DNA of 64,000 nucleotides from Marinomonas atlantica (GTDB lineage: Bacteria > Pseudomonadota > Gammaproteobacteria > Pseudomonadales > Marinomonadaceae). This document shows, one piece after another, positions 49,020-59,113 of this stretch. The stretch lies in the NCBI RefSeq assembly GCF_001639725.1, contig NZ_LTAW01000007.1:1-64000 (forward strand), given 5' to 3'. A program made the position numbers and the translations under genes. A model generated the notes under the pieces. The model had not been told where the DNA came from. It ran no database searches and was given only the letters and a program-made list of their open reading frames with translations. Position 1 is the first letter of the stretch; each line of letters starts with the position of its first letter.

Positions 49020-50090
49020 TTAGCGTGGTATTTCGTCTGTAATGCCTTCTACGTACCAATTAACCTGAGCTAATTCTGTATCGCTGAGAGTATGACCTTC
49101 GGGAACAACTATGTTTCCTTTATTGTCTTTAATAGGGCCTGTGAATGGGTGAAACTTACCTGAATTGATCAAGTCGTATGTTTCATCAATTTTAGCGCGA
49201 ACGTTTTTCGGTAAGTTATCGTTTATAGACGCTAAACTAAGCATGTCTTCTTGAAAACCACCCCAAAAGTCTTTGGGTTCATACGTACCATCCATAACTT
49301 CTTGAGTAACCTTAATGTAATAAGGAGCCCAATCATCACGTACCGAGAAAACGTGTGCGTTTGGCGCGAAGCTGCTCTGATCCGATGCTTGACCGATAGC
49401 ACGTGCGCCGCGTTTTTCTGCTGCAATCAAAGGTGCAGGGCTATCTGTATGCTGAAGTAACACATCCACACCTTGGTCCATCAGTGCATTGGCCGCATCT
49501 GTTTCTTTACCTGGGTCATACCAAGAGTTTACCCAAACAATTTTCATTGTAACTGCGGGATTTACACTTTTTGCTGCCATGTAAGAAGCATTAATGTCAC
49601 GAATGACTTCAGGAATAGGAAAAGAGCCGATGTAACCAATTGTATTTGATTCGGTTAGCATTCCAGCAGCAATACCTGATACGTAACGACCTTCATAGGT
49701 ACGAAGTACGTATGTGCCCATGTTCTTAGAGCGTTTATAGCCAGTTGCATGCTCAAAGGTGACGTTAGGAAAACGTTTTGCGACTTTTAAGGTTGGGTTC
49801 ATGAAACCAAAAGATGTAGAAAAAATCAGGTCATTACCTGCTTTTGCTAACTGAGTGATAACTCGCTGAGCGTCTGCACCTTCTGGCACGTTTTCTACAT
49901 ACGTTGTTTCAACTTTATCACCGAAGAACTCTTGAAGCTCTTGACGACCACGGTCATGCTCGTAACTCCATCCAAGATCACCTACTGGACCAACATAGAC
50001 AAATCCGACTTTAAATGGGTCATCTGCAGCTTGCACAGTTGCAACACCTGCTAGTAGACCAAGACCTACAAGTAAGCTTTTTAGTTTCAT
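49020..50090 (-). CDS. BMP-family ABC transporter substrate-binding protein
   Basis: A 356-residue periplasmic protein. Signal peptide with AGVATVQA cleavage site, then KVGFVYVGPVGDLGWSYEHDRGR, a BMP/PnrA/Med family opening (in part). Later: NTIGYIGSFPIPEVIRDINA and WYDPGKETDAANALMDQGVDV. Family members bind purine nucleosides or, in some cases, other ligands. It is last in the order ATPase-permease-permease-binding protein. Confidence 0.92.
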   Translation of the reverse strand: MKLKSLLVGLGLLAGVATVQAADDPFKVGFVYVGPVGDLGWSYEHDRGRQELQEFFGDKVETTYVENVPEGADAQRVITQLAKAGNDLIFSTSFGFMNPTLKVAKRFPNVTFEHATGYKRSKNMGTYVLRTYEGRYVSGIAAGMLTESNTIGYIGSFPIPEVIRDINASYMAAKSVNPAVTMKIVWVNSWYDPGKETDAANALMDQGVDVLLQHTDSPAPLIAAEKRGARAIGQASDQSSFAPNAHVFSVRDDWAPYYIKVTQEVMDGTYEPKDFWGGFQEDMLSLASINDNLPKNVRAKIDETYDLINSGKFHPFTGPIKDNKGNIVVPEGHTLSDTELAQVNWYVEGITDEIPR

Positions 50091-50138
50091 TATTTGCTCC
50101 TTTTGTGCCCGAAGGCGATTTACTTTAAACGCGATTAA

Positions 50139-51071
50139 CTAAGCCATTTGACGTGGGTCGAATGGTTTACCAAGAGACCGTGGCGCGAGCAACTTCTCTT
50201 TGTATTTATCCGCACTGATGATAACCATCACTATGATCGTTGCCACATAGGGCAGCATCGCTAATAAGTTTGGAGAAATGGACCACCCCATACCTTGTAA
50301 AACTAGATGCATAATACTTGCCAATCCAAATAGATAAGCACCTAATACAATATTGCCAATTCTCCATGAAGCAAATACAACTAGGGCTAATGCTATCCAA
50401 CCTCGTCCAGCGGTCATGTTTTCTACCCACATAGGTGTGTAAACCAATGACATATAGGCACCGCCTAAACCCGCCATAGCGCCACCAAACATGACAGCAA
50501 GGTAGCGAACTCGCAGCACTTTAATGCCAATTGCGTTGGCTGCATTTGGGTTTTCACCAACGGCTTTAATCGTCAGGCCTAATCGAGTTTTGTTTGCAAC
50601 AAAAGCAATTATGATGGCAAGAAGGACAGCAAGATATACCATCACATCATGACTAAATAGAACTTTGCCTAGTACAGGTATATCTGAAAGTACTGGGATC
50701 GACAAAGGTTGAAAACCAGTAATAGTCTGACCAACAACGCCTGAGCCGATGAAAGCACTTAATCCGGTGCCAAAGATGGTCAGAGCTAAGCCTGTTGCAA
50801 CTTGATTGGCGCCAAGATGTAACACTAAAAAACCAAAGATTAAGCTCATCACCATGCCGATGATCATCGCTCCTAGCAGCCCGAAACCTGCATTACCAGT
50901 GCCGTAGGCGGCCATGAAACCGACCACTGCACCCATTAACATCATACCTTCTTGCCCTAAGTTTAAGACCCCTGTTTTTTCACAAATGGCCTCGCCTAGA
51001 GCGATAAATAGAAGAGGAGTGCCCGTTTTAATGGCTGCAAACAGTACTTGAGTAATTAGATCAATATCCAC
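50139..51071 (-). CDS. Nucleoside-type ABC transporter permease (second)
   Basis: A 310-residue branched-chain-type membrane protein, about 8-9 helices, with GEAICEKTGVLNLGQEGMMLMGA near the N-terminus (quoted in part: KTGVLNLGQEGMM) and the EAA-like loop region VGENPNAANAIGIKVLRVRY. It pairs with the 51081 product. It corresponds to YufQ/NupQ in Bacillus. Confidence 0.92.
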   Translation of the reverse strand: MDIDLITQVLFAAIKTGTPLLFIALGEAICEKTGVLNLGQEGMMLMGAVVGFMAAYGTGNAGFGLLGAMIIGMVMSLIFGFLVLHLGANQVATGLALTIFGTGLSAFIGSGVVGQTITGFQPLSIPVLSDIPVLGKVLFSHDVMVYLAVLLAIIIAFVANKTRLGLTIKAVGENPNAANAIGIKVLRVRYLAVMFGGAMAGLGGAYMSLVYTPMWVENMTAGRGWIALALVVFASWRIGNIVLGAYLFGLASIMHLVLQGMGWSISPNLLAMLPYVATIIVMVIISADKYKEKLLAPRSLGKPFDPRQMA

Positions 51072-51080
51072 GCTTTGCTC

Positions 51081-52148
51081 CTAAGCCATTTTTTCGCGAT
51101 AAGGTACGATGCGGTAACGAATGAAGAAATCACACGCCAAGAGGAAGAACAACAATATTCCTTGAAACATTCCTACGACAGCAATCGGAATGCCCATTTC
51201 TATCTGAGCTAAGTCTCCACCCATGTATAAAATAGCTAAAAAAATAGCTGCGACAATGGCACCTGCGGGGTGGAGTCGACCAAGATAAGCAACGATAATA
51301 GCGGAATAACCGTACCCAGGGGAGACATTTGGCGTGAGCTGGCCGATAGGTCCGGCTACTTCGGATACGCCCGCCAATCCGGCCAAAGCACCTGCAAACA
51401 GCATGACAAACCAACTTATTGCTTTGGAATTATAACCTGCATAGATCGCGGCAGGTTCATCTGCACCGTAGACCCGAATCTTAAATCCAAGGTGTGTTTT
51501 GGACAGCAAAAACCAAGCAAATAGGGCCGATACAATAGCAAAGGCAACGCCAAGGTGTACTCGCCCGCTGTCTGAAAGTACAGGTAGCAAGGTAGCATCT
51601 GAGAACAACGCTGACTCAGGAAAACCGAAGCCTTCTGGATCGCGTAGTGGCCCATGAACCGCCCAGATTAACAAGTACAATGCAATATAATTCAGCATTA
51701 TGGTGGTAAGAATTAAGTTAGAGTTAAATTTTACTTTGAGAAAAGTGGCGATGCCTGCCCAAGCCATGCCAGAGAGGATTCCACCCAATAAAGTCAGGGG
51801 CATCGCTAAAGCGGAATTGGAGTCAATGAACATCAGGGCAACTGCACTGCCGCCAAGCGCTCCTGCCAACAGTTGGCCTTCAGCACCAATGTTCCACATG
51901 TTGGCGCGATAACACAAAGCCAAACCGACGGCGCAAAGCAGCAATGGCCCCATTTTAACCAGCATTTCACTAATATTATAAGCGTCTGATAATGGTAGTA
52001 TTAGCAGTACATGCAGTGCTTGTAATGGATCTTTGTCGAGAGCCGTAAACAGCAGAGAGCCAAAAATTAATGTGAGTACAATGGCTAAAAAAGGCGATGC
52101 AAACGTCATTAGTGTGCTGGGTTCTGTTCGAGCTTGCACTTGAATCAT
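51081..52148 (-). CDS. Nucleoside-type ABC transporter permease (first)
   Basis: A 355-residue permease with about 9-10 membrane helices. Typical stretches: CYRANMWNIGAEGQLLAGALG and VYGADEPAAIYAGYNSKAISW (each cut). It corresponds to YufP/NupP in Bacillus. The gene overlaps the ATPase gene by 4 nt (ATGA). Confidence 0.92.
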   Translation of the reverse strand: MIQVQARTEPSTLMTFASPFLAIVLTLIFGSLLFTALDKDPLQALHVLLILPLSDAYNISEMLVKMGPLLLCAVGLALCYRANMWNIGAEGQLLAGALGGSAVALMFIDSNSALAMPLTLLGGILSGMAWAGIATFLKVKFNSNLILTTIMLNYIALYLLIWAVHGPLRDPEGFGFPESALFSDATLLPVLSDSGRVHLGVAFAIVSALFAWFLLSKTHLGFKIRVYGADEPAAIYAGYNSKAISWFVMLFAGALAGLAGVSEVAGPIGQLTPNVSPGYGYSAIIVAYLGRLHPAGAIVAAIFLAILYMGGDLAQIEMGIPIAVVGMFQGILLFFLLACDFFIRYRIVPYREKMA

Positions 52149-53704
52149 GCGAGTGCCTCCTGTTGCTCTGATTCATTAATGAAGGTACCCGCCATCCACT
52201 GACCTATTTGATCTATGGACGTTTCTTCGGCGCGAACAACGGGAGAAAGATGACCGTCACACACGGCAGCCATACGGTCTGCTAGCAAGAAAAGCTCGTC
52301 GATATCTTCTGAAATTAATAAAATCGCGGCACCTTGATCGCGAAGCTGTAATAACGCTTGATGTATGGCCAGTGCGGCACCAACATCTACTCCCCAAGTT
52401 GGGTGAGCACAAATAAGAACTTTGGGGTTTTGGCCGATTTCACGCCCCATAATGAACTTTTGTAGGTTACCACCACTTAAGCTTTTAGCTTCAGAAAACT
52501 CGCCATGACATTTAACACTGTACTGGGAGATAAGGCTTTTGGCGTACTCTTTTAAGGCTTTCCAGTTCACAAGGCCGGATTTTACAAAACCACGACTGTG
52601 CGTCAATAATGTATTCTCTGACAAGCTCATTTCAGGTACAGCACCACGCCCCAAGCGTTCTTCTGGTACATAAGCCAATCCGTTTCGTCGGCGTAGGCCA
52701 GCAGATTGAGTGCCAATATCACGGCCATCAAGAGTTAACATATTTTTAAGATGACGATTGTCTTCTCCGCTGATGATCGACATCAGTTCTTCTTGCCCGT
52801 TACCCGCGACACCAGCAATGCCTAGAATTTCACCTTTGTACAGCTCAAAGTTAATCTGCTTCAAGGCAGTGCCAAAAGGGTGTTTAGCGGTTAAAGAGAG
52901 ATTATTAGCAGTAAAGACAATAGTTTCACCGAATGCTTTTTCATAGCCAGCATCTTGTTCAGCCAAGTCACCTACCATCATTTTGGCTATTGTGGCAGGC
53001 GTTTCATTCGCTGGTTCACAATCACCTACGAATTTGCCTCCGCGGAGAATTGTGGCGTTATGACAAATTTCCGTTACTTCATGAAGCTTGTGAGAAATAA
53101 ATAAAATGCTACAGCCTTCAGAAGAGAGTTTTTTCAAGACGGTGAATAGTCCAGCAACTTCTTGTGGCGTTAATACTGAAGTGGGCTCATCAAGAATCAA
53201 AAGTTTTACCGATTGTACCAGACAACGCATGATCTCGACGCGTTGGCGCTCTCCAATCGAAAGGGAATGTACGAATCTGTCTGGGTCAACGTTGAGGCCG
53301 TAGGTTCTAGATAGGTCTCGAATACGTTCAGCTAAGTCGCCGATTGAATGCAATTGTGATCGACTTAAACACAGCTCTATGTTTTGCGCGACAGTGAGTG
53401 TTTCAAATAATGAAAAATGTTGGAACACCATGCCGATGCCTAAGTCACGGGCCTTGGAAGGAGACTTGACTTCAACTTCGTGACCATCCCATAGAATCTG
53501 ACCTGCGTCTGGGGCGACTACGCCATAGATTGTTTTTACTAACGTACTTTTGCCAGCACCATTTTCACCTAATAGTGCATGTATTTCACCTGGCATTAAT
53601 TTCATGCAGATCTGGTCGTTAGCCAGACATCCGGGGTACTGTTTAGTGATATTCAGTAGCTCTAAACGTGGTCTAGAACTCTGGTTTTTCAATGTTTCCG
53701 ACAC
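52145..53704 (-). CDS. Nucleoside-type ABC transporter ATPase (two ABC domains)
   Basis: 519 residues with two ATP-binding cassettes. The first is canonical: Walker A LLGENGAGKSTLVKT, signature LSIGERQRVEIMR and Walker B LLILDEPTSVL. The second has a degenerate Walker A (GIAGVAGNGQEELM, no GKS/T) and signature SLSGGNLQKFIMGRE, the known layout for sugar/nucleoside importers such as YufO. First gene of the operon. Confidence 0.93.
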   Translation of the reverse strand: MSETLKNQSSRPRLELLNITKQYPGCLANDQICMKLMPGEIHALLGENGAGKSTLVKTIYGVVAPDAGQILWDGHEVEVKSPSKARDLGIGMVFQHFSLFETLTVAQNIELCLSRSQLHSIGDLAERIRDLSRTYGLNVDPDRFVHSLSIGERQRVEIMRCLVQSVKLLILDEPTSVLTPQEVAGLFTVLKKLSSEGCSILFISHKLHEVTEICHNATILRGGKFVGDCEPANETPATIAKMMVGDLAEQDAGYEKAFGETIVFTANNLSLTAKHPFGTALKQINFELYKGEILGIAGVAGNGQEELMSIISGEDNRHLKNMLTLDGRDIGTQSAGLRRRNGLAYVPEERLGRGAVPEMSLSENTLLTHSRGFVKSGLVNWKALKEYAKSLISQYSVKCHGEFSEAKSLSGGNLQKFIMGREIGQNPKVLICAHPTWGVDVGAALAIHQALLQLRDQGAAILLISEDIDELFLLADRMAAVCDGHLSPVVRAEETSIDQIGQWMAGTFINESEQQEALA

Positions 53705-54129
53705 CGTTAATTCTCTATGTAATTGGATGTTAAACGTCTTAAGAGAACGCTTCTTTATTTCGTCAATATTGACGTTAGGCCTTCCTTTGCGGACTCAGAT
53801 TGAGCAAGTACTTTGTAAGCCGAGTAACTGACAATCAATAACTGTGCCAATAGATCGTAACTATACGAAAGATTTAATAAGTCGCGAAGAATACGCAATT
53901 TTAAGTTGTTTGTCTGCACGGTCAGCTTTGTTGCTGTACATTATTTATGTTTGAAGTGCATTATTCCTGATTTTATGGTCAGCATTGCTCTATGTTGGTG
54001 CTTTATTTGACCGATTGGTTCAGAATTAGGCGTAGGCGTGCGCTATCTGCTCGTGTAAAATGGAACTTAAATATTTGGCTCTAAATTCTTTGGTTTTGGT
54101 GCTATGACCGCTGTCTAATAGGACAAATT
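53705..54129. other. Divergent intergenic region with a palindrome
   Basis: About 425 bp between the ATPase gene (minus) and the GGDEF gene (plus). It contains the perfect 14-bp palindrome CGTCAATATTGACG (53761-53774), 57 bp upstream of the ATPase start, a candidate operator of the transporter operon. No RNA gene or riboswitch was recognised in the rest. Confidence 0.45.
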
Positions 54130-55221
54130 TTGTCTCTGTTGAAGAAATACTTTGAAAAGCTTGCTGAACTCAGTGCTAAAAATAGTATTGATGTCGATCT
54201 GAATCGCAAGCAAGTGGTTAATATAACTTATTTGCTTTCTATGATCGTTGGGGCATTGTCTGCTTTAGTCTTTATGGCTAATAGCTGGTTCATTGAGTCC
54301 ACGGTTCATTTTGTTGGCGCTGCTGTTTCATTAATCGGTTTTGCGCTATCTATTAAAGGTTATGCCCGCACATCAAGAATACTGTTTCCAGTTGCTTGTG
54401 CGACGTATATTGCTTTCTGTACCTTCTTGTTTTATGGCTCAGATAGTAACTTCATGTGGCTGCTAGTGGTATTAGCTGCATATTCGGTTACAGGGTTTCG
54501 AGTCGAGAGCGGAAAAGCTCAACTGTTGGTTTGCTTCTTTGCCTTATTAGTCTTTACCTTCATTAAGTTGTTCGCACCTGCTACTACCCAGTACATATCA
54601 ATGGATACTCGCTTGCTTATAGCGCTGTGCACATTTATAGCGTCCTGTACTTTAATTGTTTTAATTGCTGGAGTAGTTGTCACAAAACTACGTAAGCTTA
54701 ATGAGCATCTTCGTAATCTTGCTGAAGTGGATGATTTAACTAAACTCAGTAACCGTCGCAAGGTTTTGGCCGAAGCCGTCAATGTGTTTGCCGATTCAAT
54801 TATCAGTAATCAACGTTGCTGTTTTGCTATTCTGGATTTAGATCATTTTAAAAACATCAACGATCGATTTGGGCATGAAGTGGGTGATACCGTTTTGAAA
54901 AGCTTTGCGCAAGTCATGTCGAATACTTCGCGTCGAGGAGATTGGATTGGTCGTTACGGGGGTGAAGAATTTGTCATTGTTATGCCTAATACTCGTTTAA
55001 AAGATGCTGTCAGTGCTATGGAACATTTAAGAGTTCAAATTGCAGATTTAGCGATTCAAATCGAGGGGCATGCTACGCCAATACATGTTACTACTAGTAT
55101 TGGAGTGGCTGAAATTACTGATGATACGTTGCGTTATGAGCAAATATTGGCGCGAGCGGATGAAGCGTTATACATGGCAAAAAATAATGGCCGTAACCGC
55201 GTTGAAATCAACGTAAGCTAA
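54130..55221 (+). CDS. Membrane-anchored diguanylate cyclase (GGDEF)
   Basis: 363 residues: about six membrane helices (residues 30-195) forming an MASE-like sensor, then a GGDEF domain. Active site IGRYGGEEFVIVMP, with DDLTKLSNRRKV and FAILDLDHFKNINDRFGH before it. An inhibitory I-site RRGD sits exactly five residues before GGEEF, so product inhibition is expected. The start is TTG at 54130, with AGGAC 5 nt upstream. The next gene starts 17 bp after its stop. Confidence 0.92.
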   Translation: MSLLKKYFEKLAELSAKNSIDVDLNRKQVVNITYLLSMIVGALSALVFMANSWFIESTVHFVGAAVSLIGFALSIKGYARTSRILFPVACATYIAFCTFLFYGSDSNFMWLLVVLAAYSVTGFRVESGKAQLLVCFFALLVFTFIKLFAPATTQYISMDTRLLIALCTFIASCTLIVLIAGVVVTKLRKLNEHLRNLAEVDDLTKLSNRRKVLAEAVNVFADSIISNQRCCFAILDLDHFKNINDRFGHEVGDTVLKSFAQVMSNTSRRGDWIGRYGGEEFVIVMPNTRLKDAVSAMEHLRVQIADLAIQIEGHATPIHVTTSIGVAEITDDTLRYEQILARADEALYMAKNNGRNRVEINVS

Positions 55222-55238
55222 TAAGTGAGAAAGAATAA

Positions 55239-55934
55239 ATGGATCCAATTGAAGTCGTGTTAAATCACGATGATTTCTGGGTGGTCGTTAAACCGGCTGG
55301 AGAGAGTTTTCACTCAGAGGGCGGCATTGGATTTGCTGAGCGCTTAAATCAAACCTATCCGGAGCAGACGTTTTATCCTTTGCATCGTCTGGATAAAATG
55401 ACATCTGGCTTGATTCTGTTTGCAACGAATAAGGGAGCAGCAGCGACCTTTGGTGAATTGTTCGCGAAGCATACTTTAGAAAAAAGGTATATTGCTGTAT
55501 CAGTCAATAAAGCAAAGAAGAAGCAGGGTACTATTTCAGGTTCAATGTTGCCGAGTCGACGTGGTCAGTGGAAGCTTTCTACTCAAGGTGACAACCTTGC
55601 TGTTACTCAGTTTTTTAGCTTTTCTGAGTCTGGTAAACGTTATTTTTGGATACGTCCATTGACGGGTAAAACACATCAAATTCGTGTTGCGCTAAAAAGC
55701 ATTGGTGCGGCAATTTTAGGTGATGAGCGTTATAGTGGCAATGTATCAGATCGTGGCTATTTACATGCCTACTCCCTTGCATTTGAGTGGCAAGGAAAGC
55801 CGATGTATTTTGAAAGTTGGCCTAAAGAGGGCGAACATTTTTCGGACTCGATCCGGTCTTTATATCAACAATATTTTTTCGAGCCATCTTTGTCATGGCC
55901 TAAATTCACGATTCCTAAGAAAACCACCTTTTAA
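55239..55934 (+). CDS. RluA-family pseudouridine synthase
   Basis: 231 residues. Catalytic motif LHRLDKMTSGLILFA (Asp in HRLD), then KRYIAVSVNK and the late RPLTGKTHQIRVALKSIG. No S4 domain, unlike RluC/RluD, so it resembles the short RluA-like subgroup. It isomerises uridine in rRNA or tRNA; the exact site cannot be told from sequence. It ends 2 bp before rlmM. Confidence 0.9.
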   Translation: MDPIEVVLNHDDFWVVVKPAGESFHSEGGIGFAERLNQTYPEQTFYPLHRLDKMTSGLILFATNKGAAATFGELFAKHTLEKRYIAVSVNKAKKKQGTISGSMLPSRRGQWKLSTQGDNLAVTQFFSFSESGKRYFWIRPLTGKTHQIRVALKSIGAAILGDERYSGNVSDRGYLHAYSLAFEWQGKPMYFESWPKEGEHFSDSIRSLYQQYFFEPSLSWPKFTIPKKTTF

Positions 55935-55936
55935 CT

Positions 55937-56989
55937 ATGAAAAACGTTTTAATATATTGCCGTCCGGGATTTGAGCGAGACGCTCTAGCAGAAATTTCAG
56001 ATAAAGCATCTGAACATGGCTTTTATGGCTATGGCGTTCCCGCTGAAAACTCAGGTTATGTGTTGTATAACACTGGTGATGAACAAGGTGGAGAAACGTT
56101 AATTCAATCTCTGTCATTTAATCATCTAATTTTTGCGCGTCAAATCATTGCAGTAAATGATGTCATTGATTTCGAAAAGGGCGGTCGAGTGCAGGCGCTT
56201 CTTGAAGCGGCTCGAGAGCTTCCCCTTGCAGAAGACATGTGGTTTGAAACCGCGGATACTAACGAAGCTAAAGCGTTAGCGGGACTGATAAAAAAGATTG
56301 AAAAACCGTTGATGGGGGCATGGAAAAAAGCGGGATTGCTGCGTAAAAAAGCAGTAGGTATCCGTCATCATGTCTTTTTCATGGAAGGGAATCAAGCCTA
56401 CCTTGGTGTTAGCTACCAGTCTTGTCGATCTGAGTTCTTATCGGGTATTCGTCGATTGCGCTTTCCCTCTAAGGGGCCTTCTCGTTCAACCTTAAAGTTA
56501 GAGGAGGCTTTACTGCAGTTTGTGCCAGAACAAAGACGAGAAAGAGATCTTTACGAAGGCATGCATGCTGTAGATTTGGGGGCTGCGCCAGGCGGATGGA
56601 CGTATCAGTTTGTTATCAGAGGTATTCATACCTACGCGGTTGATAATGGGCCGATGCAGAAAGAGTTAATGAATACAGGACTAGTGTCGCATATGACTGA
56701 AGATGGCTTTAAGTTTAAGCCGCCAGGAAAAGTTGACTGGTTGGTATGTGACATGGTTGAACGCCCAATTTTAGTGGCGGAACTCATGGCTAAATGGTTA
56801 TGTGAAGGGTGGACTCAGCGCGCCATATTTAACTTGAAGCTGCCAATGAAGAAACGATATCAGGAAGTGGTTCAGTGTTTTGAACTTATTTCTAGTCAAC
56901 TGAAACAGCAGGGGTTGAGATATGAAATGCAATATAAACATCTATATCATGACCGAGAAGAAATTACGGTTTGCGTGATGGTAAAATGA
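55937..56989 (+). CDS. rlmM: 23S rRNA 2'-O-ribose methyltransferase RlmM
   Basis: 350 residues, an SAM-dependent enzyme for C2498 of 23S rRNA. An N-terminal THUMP-like part, then the Rossmann methyltransferase with AVDLGAAPGGWTYQFV (SAM motif I), DWLVCDMVERP and NLKLPMKKRYQEV, all RlmM-like. Two bases separate it from the pseudouridine synthase gene: two rRNA/tRNA modification enzymes in one operon. Confidence 0.95.
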   Translation: MKNVLIYCRPGFERDALAEISDKASEHGFYGYGVPAENSGYVLYNTGDEQGGETLIQSLSFNHLIFARQIIAVNDVIDFEKGGRVQALLEAARELPLAEDMWFETADTNEAKALAGLIKKIEKPLMGAWKKAGLLRKKAVGIRHHVFFMEGNQAYLGVSYQSCRSEFLSGIRRLRFPSKGPSRSTLKLEEALLQFVPEQRRERDLYEGMHAVDLGAAPGGWTYQFVIRGIHTYAVDNGPMQKELMNTGLVSHMTEDGFKFKPPGKVDWLVCDMVERPILVAELMAKWLCEGWTQRAIFNLKLPMKKRYQEVVQCFELISSQLKQQGLRYEMQYKHLYHDREEITVCVMVK

Positions 56990-57005
56990 CCAAATCCTAG
57001 TTTTG

Positions 57006-57033
57006 ATAAATGGGGCGATTAAGCCCCATTTAT
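57006..57033 (+). terminator. Terminator after rlmM
   Basis: A perfect 11-bp stem (ATAAATGGGGC/GCCCCATTTAT, arms 57006-57016 and 57023-57033). The following T-tract is short. It lies between convergent genes. Confidence 0.75.
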
Positions 57034-57050
57034 TTGTGTCTTGCTTTTGC

Positions 57051-58736
57051 CTAAATGCTTTCTTTGGTTTGAAAAGGGGCATACCCCATCGCTTCTTCCA
57101 TTAATGTATCGCGCTCATAGATGTCATTACGGAATTCTGGCATACCATTACTGTTTGGTACGACAGTAAAGTAAACTAAATAGACAGGTAACTCATCTTT
57201 CAATGAGATGACTTTGGTTTGCTTGGATTGACGTGCTTGAGCCAGCTGATTTTGGCGTTTTTTATCGCCAGCAACCAGTAAATCGGCAAAACCTTCTGGA
57301 CGCTCTAAGCGAATACAGCCAGAGCTGAAGGCACGGTCTTGTTCTCTAAAAAGATGCTTTGCTGGCGTGTCGTGCAGATAAATATCGAATTTGTTGGGGA
57401 ACATAAATTTATAGGCTCCCAGTGCATTATTATCATCCGCTGCTTGCTCAAAACGGAAGTGAAGGTCTTCAGGTTTGATGTCATTCCATTTAATTGATAA
57501 TGGATCTATTCGTTTTGCGCCAATGCTCCAGCTGGAGTAAAGCTGATAACCGTTTTCGGTTAGATAGTTGGGGTTCTTCTGTAGCTTAGGCAATATATTC
57601 TCGCGCGCAATACGCATAGGAACGCGCCAAGTTGGATTAGTGACCATATAAGTCATTTTGCCATAAAACACATTAGTTTTTCGCTCTGGTTTACCGATTA
57701 CCACCTTCATGCTTTCATTTTGGCCGTTCAAGAAAATATGAGCTGTATAGTCAGTTAAATCAACCCAAACGCGATTGTCTTCAAGTTGTGAAGGTAGCCA
57801 GCGCCAGCGCTCTAGATTATAAGCAATTTGTTTGGCACGCTCTTCCAAAGGAACATTGAGCATTTGTATTGTTCGAGTGCCGGCGGCACCATCAGATGCT
57901 AAATGGTGGCGCTTTTGAAAGCGTTTTAACGCCTCACGAATGTCATTATCAAAATAGTCTTCATTCACTTTGCGACTAGAGAATCTGATGTCTCCTAATT
58001 GAACCAATCGCGCACGCAGCTGAGCCACTCGCGGTCCTTCATCGCCAAATCGTAAAGGTACGCCTACCTCAATACGGATATCGCCTTCTTTTTGAGCGGT
58101 TTCCTGATAAAAAACCAGCCAATTTTGAAGTACTTGATAATCAGGTTGCCGAGGTGCAAGGGTCGGTAGGTAATTCACCATATTGGTTGGCGAGTCTAAG
58201 AACAATAGGTTTTGCCAGTCTTTACTGGGTGCATCAAGGCGCCAATTGGGGTCAATTAACTGCGGCTCATAACGGCCATTAGAAAGATCGTGAGCATAGC
58301 TTGAAAGGGCAATGGTTGCGATCACGTCGAGCTCAGCAAGCTGTTGTGAACTTGGCTTCTTGATTGCTAGGTATTCTTTAAGTGTTTCAAGATGGTAATG
58401 GACAGGGTTAAGGCCATGGCTTCGCGCGCTTTCGAGTGTATTAACGAGCTTATAGACGGCCATGTCTAATTGTGTTTCTTTGATCCAGATAGGATCAAAA
58501 TCCCGGAACTCATAGGCCTCTAAGACGTTCTTGTTTGGTAGCGCTTGACCCGCGATGGGTGTAAATGCTTCCAGCATCCAAGACACTTGTTGTCGAACGC
58601 TACTTTCAATTTGAGTGTCGGAAGGGGATGTTTCAATGAAGTTTTTAGTCTGAGTACTGGGTGTATTGGAGGAGCAGCCGGCTAACATGGCGCAGGTGAC
58701 AAGCGCTGTACCGAAATGACGTGTAAACGATTTCAT
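57051..58736 (-). CDS. L,D-transpeptidase lipoprotein (YcbB/LdtD type)
   Basis: 561 residues. Lipobox CAMLAGC (Cys21), an N-terminal scaffold, a peptidoglycan-binding domain ([20 protein letters not shown] and the later [21 protein letters not shown], partial), and a YkuD catalytic domain ending in HDTPAKHLF and [11 protein letters not shown] with the catalytic Cys. It forms 3-3 crosslinks in peptidoglycan or attaches lipoproteins. E. coli LdtD lacks a lipobox. The start overlaps the upstream YkgJ-family stop by 4 nt. Confidence 0.92.
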   Translation of the reverse strand: MKSFTRHFGTALVTCAMLAGCSSNTPSTQTKNFIETSPSDTQIESSVRQQVSWMLEAFTPIAGQALPNKNVLEAYEFRDFDPIWIKETQLDMAVYKLVNTLESARSHGLNPVHYHLETLKEYLAIKKPSSQQLAELDVIATIALSSYAHDLSNGRYEPQLIDPNWRLDAPSKDWQNLLFLDSPTNMVNYLPTLAPRQPDYQVLQNWLVFYQETAQKEGDIRIEVGVPLRFGDEGPRVAQLRARLVQLGDIRFSSRKVNEDYFDNDIREALKRFQKRHHLASDGAAGTRTIQMLNVPLEERAKQIAYNLERWRWLPSQLEDNRVWVDLTDYTAHIFLNGQNESMKVVIGKPERKTNVFYGKMTYMVTNPTWRVPMRIARENILPKLQKNPNYLTENGYQLYSSWSIGAKRIDPLSIKWNDIKPEDLHFRFEQAADDNNALGAYKFMFPNKFDIYLHDTPAKHLFREQDRAFSSGCIRLERPEGFADLLVAGDKKRQNQLAQARQSKQTKVISLKDELPVYLVYFTVVPNSNGMPEFRNDIYERDTLMEEAMGYAPFQTKESI

Positions 58737-59011
58737 GTAAGATCCTTTAGGCGGATGTTCGGTTGTGTTGTGGACTCCATATCGTCAAGGATTGCTAGCG
58801 CCTGGTCTCGGTGTTTACCACAAACATATTCCACTGCTTTAAAATTTGCGCAGACAGCAGGGCGTTCGGGTTGTCCAAATATTTTACAGCCAAATTGCTC
58901 GTCAAGCTGAATACAGGGTACACCCGCAGGTTTGCCCTTCGGCATGCCGGGAATGGGGCTGGAAATAGAGGGGGCAATGCAGCACGCGCCGCAGTGAGAT
59001 CGACAATTCAT
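58733..59011 (-). CDS. YkgJ-family cysteine cluster protein
   Basis: 92 residues with an N-terminal CRSHCGACC cluster and more cysteines at VPCIQL, FGCKIFG, VCANF and VCG, a pattern expected to bind zinc or an Fe-S cluster. The start is the ATG at 59011, since family members begin right before the first Cys; a GTG at 59035 would add eight residues. Function unknown. It overlaps the transpeptidase start. Confidence 0.85.
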   Translation of the reverse strand: MNCRSHCGACCIAPSISSPIPGMPKGKPAGVPCIQLDEQFGCKIFGQPERPAVCANFKAVEYVCGKHRDQALAILDDMESTTQPNIRLKDLT

Positions 59012-59113
59012 GGGACTCTTTTTACAAATATTCACTGATTTACTACTAAGAACCAGACGTTAAATTTTCAAATCGCTGTTACATTCAATTAGAGTAATCT
59101 TAAAGGTAGCAGA

